Origin: a virus
Strand: one strand, 5' to 3'
IMG/VR virus record: IMGVR_UViG_3300006802_015709
Span: 1 to 53,593 of that record
Length of the DNA: 53,593 bases
A program made the position numbers and the translations under genes. The notes beneath the pieces are model-generated. The model did no database searches and was not told the origin of the DNA. It saw nothing but the letters and a program-made list of their open reading frames with translations. Positions 50,105 through 53,593 of this stretch are shown here, piece after piece. The stretch's first letter is position 1; each line of letters begins with the position of its first letter.

Positions 50105-50966
50105 GAAACTTGCAGTTATCATACTAGGCTGGCATTATCCGGAGTATTTTTACAAACAATTAGTTGAGCAAAAAATACCTGAAGGTTGGGTAATTGATTT
50201 TTTTTGTGTATCTCATAGAGACCCATCTGATGCAAAAGATGAGAAGGTAATTGATAACAATACTAACAATATATTTGATAAATTGGATTCTCATTTTTAT
50301 AAAAAAATAACAACTAAAGTCGCATTAGAATCATTAGGATGGAATTACCTAGTTAAACCTAATGTATATGGTGATTGGTCACAATTTAATCAATGGACAG
50401 AAGATTATGATTATAAAGAATACGATGTGTTTTTAATTTCCGGTGATGATAATTTATTTATAACGGATACATTATTTACAGACATACTAAATTCTGATAT
50501 GGATACTATAATTGATAACGGAAAAGTAGGAAAAACACATACGTCTAAAATAGTTCCGTATAATTATGATGATTGGTGGGTAATATCTAATTCTGTACAT
50601 CATGGACGAGGAGTACTTCGAGGTTCTATGGAATTTTTTAAACGAGAAATGTTTGATGTGTTAGGAGGAACATTTGATTTAAACACAACAGATGTACGTA
50701 TCGATTCTACATCGTCTCCTAGTAAGTATAGTTCATTAGATCAGATAGGATGGAATAAACAAGTGTATCCTTTTATGATTACATTAGAAAAACTTAACTT
50801 ATATGATAAAGTTAGATTCTTATCACCGAATTATAGAGTAAGTAATTATTGTATAGAAGGTGAACGGGGTATGTTTAAAAACAATAATTGTTTACCGTAT
50901 AAGAATTTTTATTACAACGGAGTATTGGAATTATTACAAACAAAAAAATTAGATAAATTTATATGA
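50097..50966 (+). CDS. Putative GT-A glycosyltransferase
   Basis: 289 residues from the ATG at 50097 (the frame from 50028 runs inside the previous gene). KLAVIILGWHYPEYFYKQLV, FFCVSHRDPSD, VFLISGDDNLFITDTLF with an acidic metal-type motif, and SSLDQIGWNKQVYP. Resembles nucleotide-sugar transferases and the truncated gene at 52952. Overlaps the next start by 4 nt. Confidence 0.6.
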   Translation: MNKKLAVIILGWHYPEYFYKQLVEQKIPEGWVIDFFCVSHRDPSDAKDEKVIDNNTNNIFDKLDSHFYKKITTKVALESLGWNYLVKPNVYGDWSQFNQWTEDYDYKEYDVFLISGDDNLFITDTLFTDILNSDMDTIIDNGKVGKTHTSKIVPYNYDDWWVISNSVHHGRGVLRGSMEFFKREMFDVLGGTFDLNTTDVRIDSTSSPSKYSSLDQIGWNKQVYPFMITLEKLNLYDKVRFLSPNYRVSNYCIEGERGMFKNNNCLPYKNFYYNGVLELLQTKKLDKFI

Positions 50967-51709
50967 AAAAAAATATTTTATTTTTTACCGCATTAAAAGC
51001 AAACGATCCTAATATGCACTCATATCAAGAATGGTCTCTAAAAACATGGAAATGGTATGCACAAAAGCATGATATGGAGCTGTTTATATTAAATGAGCCA
51101 TTGTATGATACAGAATGGATGAGGCCGACCTGGCAGCGCTGGTATGTATATGATTTACTTGAAGCAAATGGGATTGAATATAATCAAGTAGCTTTAATAG
51201 ATATTGATACTATGGTAAGATGGGATTGTCCTGATATATTTGAATTAGCTGGCGATTCGTATGCCGGAGTAATCGATGATTTTAGTCTAGAATGGACAAA
51301 TAATAGTATATGGGGATACCAAAAGTTCTTTCCAGAAGTTGTTTTAGAATGGACAAACTATATTAATAATGGGATGTTAGTATTGCCTACTAATGGTAAG
51401 GAATTCTGTGATAAAGTAAAAAAATTCTATATGGATAATGTCGACGAATTACGACAAATGCAACACCATACTCTAAAAAAGGGAACAGACCAAACACCAA
51501 TAAACTTTTTAGCTAGAGAATTTTTTGGCGATTCTATAAATTATCTCCCAAAGAAGTTTAATATGACGCATTTACATGCGACTCATGCACTAATAGATAA
51601 CATTTATATTAAATGTGGATACATATGGCATTTCAATGGATTACCTAGAGAACACCGAAATGGATTAATGATGCAAACATGGGATTTAATTAAACAAAAT
51701 TATATTTAA
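50963..51709 (+). CDS. Nucleotide-diphospho-sugar transferase (GT-A)
   Basis: 248 residues. NILFFTALKANDPNMHSYQE, ALIDIDTMVRWDCPDIFE (DxD) and NYINNGMLVLPTN, then KGTDQTPINFLARE, follow the GT8-like order (DxD, then a later NxGxxxL and DQ motif). Acceptor unknown. Followed 4 nt later by a methyltransferase gene with different codon use. Confidence 0.65.
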   Translation: MKKNILFFTALKANDPNMHSYQEWSLKTWKWYAQKHDMELFILNEPLYDTEWMRPTWQRWYVYDLLEANGIEYNQVALIDIDTMVRWDCPDIFELAGDSYAGVIDDFSLEWTNNSIWGYQKFFPEVVLEWTNYINNGMLVLPTNGKEFCDKVKKFYMDNVDELRQMQHHTLKKGTDQTPINFLAREFFGDSINYLPKKFNMTHLHATHALIDNIYIKCGYIWHFNGLPREHRNGLMMQTWDLIKQNYI

Positions 51710-51713
51710 AATT

Positions 51714-52373
51714 ATGGATTTAAAAGAATATCAAAAATTAGGTGAAAAAATTCACAATAGTGGGATTTTTGTGGGATGTAATATAAAAGAATTTGCACGA
51801 ATATCCCAACTCCCCCTCGAAATAGCAAAACAAAATGACCTTACCCCTGAAAGTAAAGTTTTGGACTTAGGATGTGGCTGTTGTAGAACTGGGTATTGGT
51901 TCATGGAATTCCTAAATCCTGGAAATTACTATGGTATTGAACCTAATAAAGAAATGTTAAATGCTGGGAAAGAATTTCTTTTCCCTAACTTAATAGATAA
52001 AAAATCCCCTACATTTGATAATAATGACCAATTTGACTTAAATATATTTAATACTCAATTTGATATGATAATAGCATTTTCAATTTGGTCACATGCTTCC
52101 AAACAACAAATTGAAAAAGTATTAAAACAGTTATCTGAAATGAGTAATAAATGTTCTTTTATAGGAACAGTTGTAATTACTAAGGACCCCAAACAAGAAT
52201 ATAATGGAGAAGAATGGGTTGGGAAAAGTCATAAAAGTAAAGATAGAGGTATAGTAAAATACACCCCCCAATATCTGCAATCTATTTGTGATAAATTTAA
52301 TTGCACCTTAGAATATTTAAACCACCCCCAAACAGATCACCAAACCTGGATAAAAATTACAAATAATGAATAA
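51714..52373 (+). CDS. SAM methyltransferase with foreign codon use
   Basis: 219 residues. KVLDLGCGCCRTGYWFMEFL is a classic SAM motif, with NYYGIEPNKEMLNAG and FDMIIAFSIWSHAS next. Proline is coded CCC four times and CCT the rest with no CCA, while the neighbouring gene at 50963 uses CCA, CCT and CCG but no CCC. The gene was probably taken up recently. Overlaps the next by 8 nt. Confidence 0.75.
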   Translation: MDLKEYQKLGEKIHNSGIFVGCNIKEFARISQLPLEIAKQNDLTPESKVLDLGCGCCRTGYWFMEFLNPGNYYGIEPNKEMLNAGKEFLFPNLIDKKSPTFDNNDQFDLNIFNTQFDMIIAFSIWSHASKQQIEKVLKQLSEMSNKCSFIGTVVITKDPKQEYNGEEWVGKSHKSKDRGIVKYTPQYLQSICDKFNCTLEYLNHPQTDHQTWIKITNNE

Positions 52374-52962
52374 TAAACTATTAGAGCAAATACCTGATAA
52401 ACAACTAGAGTGGAAAGATACTACAAGTCGTTTGTGGAAGAAAGATATGTATGAGTTTTTTAAGGATAAAGATGTAAAAAAATGTCTTGAAATAGGAACA
52501 AATCATGGCTGGACTGCTTTGTGGTGTTCTGAAATGTTTGATGAAGTTTATACAATTGAATATGATCCTGGGAGATTTCAATCTGCACAAAAACATTGTG
52601 CAGGGAGAGACAATATTAATTTCATAAATGGTGATGCTTATAATGATGCTACTTACCTTAATATCCCAATTGATATAGATGTTGTAGTAATTGATTGTAT
52701 TCATACATTTGAGGCAGTTATTATGGATATTAATAGAGCACTTAAATATTATAAAGAAGGTAAAAAAGTTTACCTAGTATTTGATGATTATGGTCACCCC
52801 CAATCTACCGGAGTATACCAGGCAATTCATCAAGCAATAGACCAAGGATTAACAATAGAAGAATATATAGGCCAACCAGCTGGATATGTTGTTCAAAGAC
52901 CAAATAATACTCAATTTCAATTAATTCATCAAGAAGGTATAATTTTAAGTTATGGAATCTAA
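52366..52962 (+). CDS. SAM-dependent methyltransferase (class I)
   Basis: 198 residues. KCLEIGTNHGWTALWCSEMF, VYTIEYDPGRFQSAQKHCAG, DVVVIDCIHTFEAVIMDINR and VYLVFDDYGHPQSTGVYQAI match Methyltransf_24-type proteins. Overlap by 8 nt with the upstream gene and 11 nt with the downstream one indicates an operon. Confidence 0.7.
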   Translation: MNNKLLEQIPDKQLEWKDTTSRLWKKDMYEFFKDKDVKKCLEIGTNHGWTALWCSEMFDEVYTIEYDPGRFQSAQKHCAGRDNINFINGDAYNDATYLNIPIDIDVVVIDCIHTFEAVIMDINRALKYYKEGKKVYLVFDDYGHPQSTGVYQAIHQAIDQGLTIEEYIGQPAGYVVQRPNNTQFQLIHQEGIILSYGI

Positions 52963-53593
52963 AACTAAATTTGCAATAGGATGCCTAGTCCAATGGTATG
53001 AAGTAGATATCATTGGAGAATACGTAGAAACACTTAAAGAAGCTATTGAACACTATGACGGTGAAGTGTTTGTTGATTTCTGTATAACAGATTCCGAGAC
53101 ATTAGAGAAGTGTGTATCCAAAGAAAAATTAGATGAACTTGTAATGGAAGTTGCTCGTAAAACTAATATAGGAGTTGGATATAAAGTTACACGATTTACT
53201 GAAGGTGGATTGACAACAATAGCGGATTACAGACGTGAATTCAACGACAAATATTGTGAGTTAGTCGACGTTTTGGTTTGGGGTGAAAGTGATATGTTAG
53301 TACCAAAGCAAGCATTTGTAATACTAGATCAGATTCATCAAATGTCCTTGCAACGAAATGCTCCTAAATATCTAGCTACATTTGGTATTTGCAAGATGTG
53401 GGATGATACATGGAAGTCTCTAGAACATCCCGATTTTACAGATAAACCATTCATTGAAAATGATTATGATAATTGGTGGTCATTGAAATATACAATGACG
53501 GCAGAGGAAATGAATGATATCAATGACCGTACGGATGAAGTGGACCTAAGGGTATTGCCACAACACAAATTCAACGGTTGTGGATTGGTAATA
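52952..53593 (+). CDS. GT-A glycosyltransferase-like protein (3' partial)
   Basis: The frame from the ATG at 52952 runs 214 codons to the window end without stop. FAIGCLVQWYEVDIIGEYVE, GEVFVDFCITDSETLEK and DVLVWGESDMLVPKQAFVIL, with an acidic ESD, then WWSLKYTMTAEEMNDIND. Looks like a GT-A-fold sugar transferase related to the one at 50097. Incomplete, so domain limits are unknown. Confidence 0.6.
   Translation, partial: MESKTKFAIGCLVQWYEVDIIGEYVETLKEAIEHYDGEVFVDFCITDSETLEKCVSKEKLDELVMEVARKTNIGVGYKVTRFTEGGLTTIADYRREFNDKYCELVDVLVWGESDMLVPKQAFVILDQIHQMSLQRNAPKYLATFGICKMWDDTWKSLEHPDFTDKPFIENDYDNWWSLKYTMTAEEMNDINDRTDEVDLRVLPQHKFNGCGLVI

Noticed and set aside
1-53593. tRNA genes, CRISPR arrays, insertion sequences
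   Set aside because: No cloverleaf-like segment fits the short gaps, no spaced repeat array occurs (the LRR repeat is coding), and no transposase motif or terminal repeats were seen.
1-53593. Canonical T4 late promoters TATAAATA on the + strand
   Set aside because: Scanning gaps gave no consistent + strand copies before genes apart from a near match at 18259; the recurrent octamer is TATTTATA.

Overview
The window is one contiguous piece of a large, tailed, T4-superfamily phage (myovirus-like). Every gene I can support lies on the + strand. Genes are tightly packed, with many ATGA-type overlaps, and the DNA is AT-rich. The T4-type call rests on a replication set recognisable at motif level: ssDNA-binding protein gp32, recombinase UvsX, replicative helicase gp41, family B polymerase gp43, sliding clamp gp45, clamp loader gp44/gp62 and a 5'-3' exonuclease. 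A T4-type tail module precedes it. I see no photosynthesis gene and no tRNA. The host cannot be fixed from this window; one strong promoter-like site (21039-21068) fits the Bacteroidota pattern TTG-N19-TAnnTTT, which is only a hint.

Layout. (1) 1-9971, tail module: a gp26-like protein whose reading frame appears to continue into a gp51-like extension through a +1/-2 frameshift on a T7 run, a small basic protein, the tape measure, a tube-initiator candidate, a LysM/gp53-like protein, a hub candidate, an unknown protein, and a leucine-rich-repeat protein. (2) 9977-13697: a family A DNA-polymerase-like protein, a PD-(D/E)XK nuclease candidate and three unknown proteins. (3) 13713-20943, replication and nucleotides: gp32, uvsX, exonuclease, gp41, B12-dependent ribonucleotide reductase, GIY-YIG homing endonuclease. 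(4) 21039-22868: a terminator, a host-like promoter and seven small, mostly unknown genes. (5) 22846-31938: a 7-deazaguanine module (QueD, QueE, FolE, DpdA) interleaved with a GroES-like co-chaperonin, a hypoxanthine-guanine phosphoribosyltransferase, the family B polymerase, and a glycosyltransferase broken by a frameshift. (6) 31962-36692: clamp, dUTPase, clamp loader, Nmad1 protein, Fe-S nuclease, SLOG protein. (7) 36727-53593, mostly a glycan island: two GT-B glycosyltransferases sharing a short peptide motif, ThyX, several GT-A glycosyltransferases, a sulfotransferase-like protein, GDP-mannose dehydratase, a deoxy-amino-sugar pathway and several methyltransferases. The last gene runs off the end.

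How it fits together. The phage encodes most of its own replisome and part of its dNTP supply (RNR, dUTPase, ThyX). It probably replaces some guanines in its DNA with a 7-deazaguanine: FolE, QueD and QueE make CDG, and DpdA inserts the base. It also carries an unusually complete set for making and transferring sugars, which could decorate virions, host surface or DNA.

Two promoter-like motifs recur between genes. Class A (TATTTATA or TATTTATT, 8 sites) lies 13-65 nt before starts and leaves room for a ribosome-binding site. Class B (TTG-N12-TATAWT, 7 sites plus one weaker) usually ends only 5-8 nt before the start codon, which predicts leaderless mRNAs. The most novel points are the gp26/gp51 frameshift upstream of the tape measure, the class B motif, the family A polymerase with altered catalytic motifs, the shared KLPKLxK peptide, and the broken glycosyltransferase abutting dpdA. 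No gene-free stretch exceeds about 150 bases.
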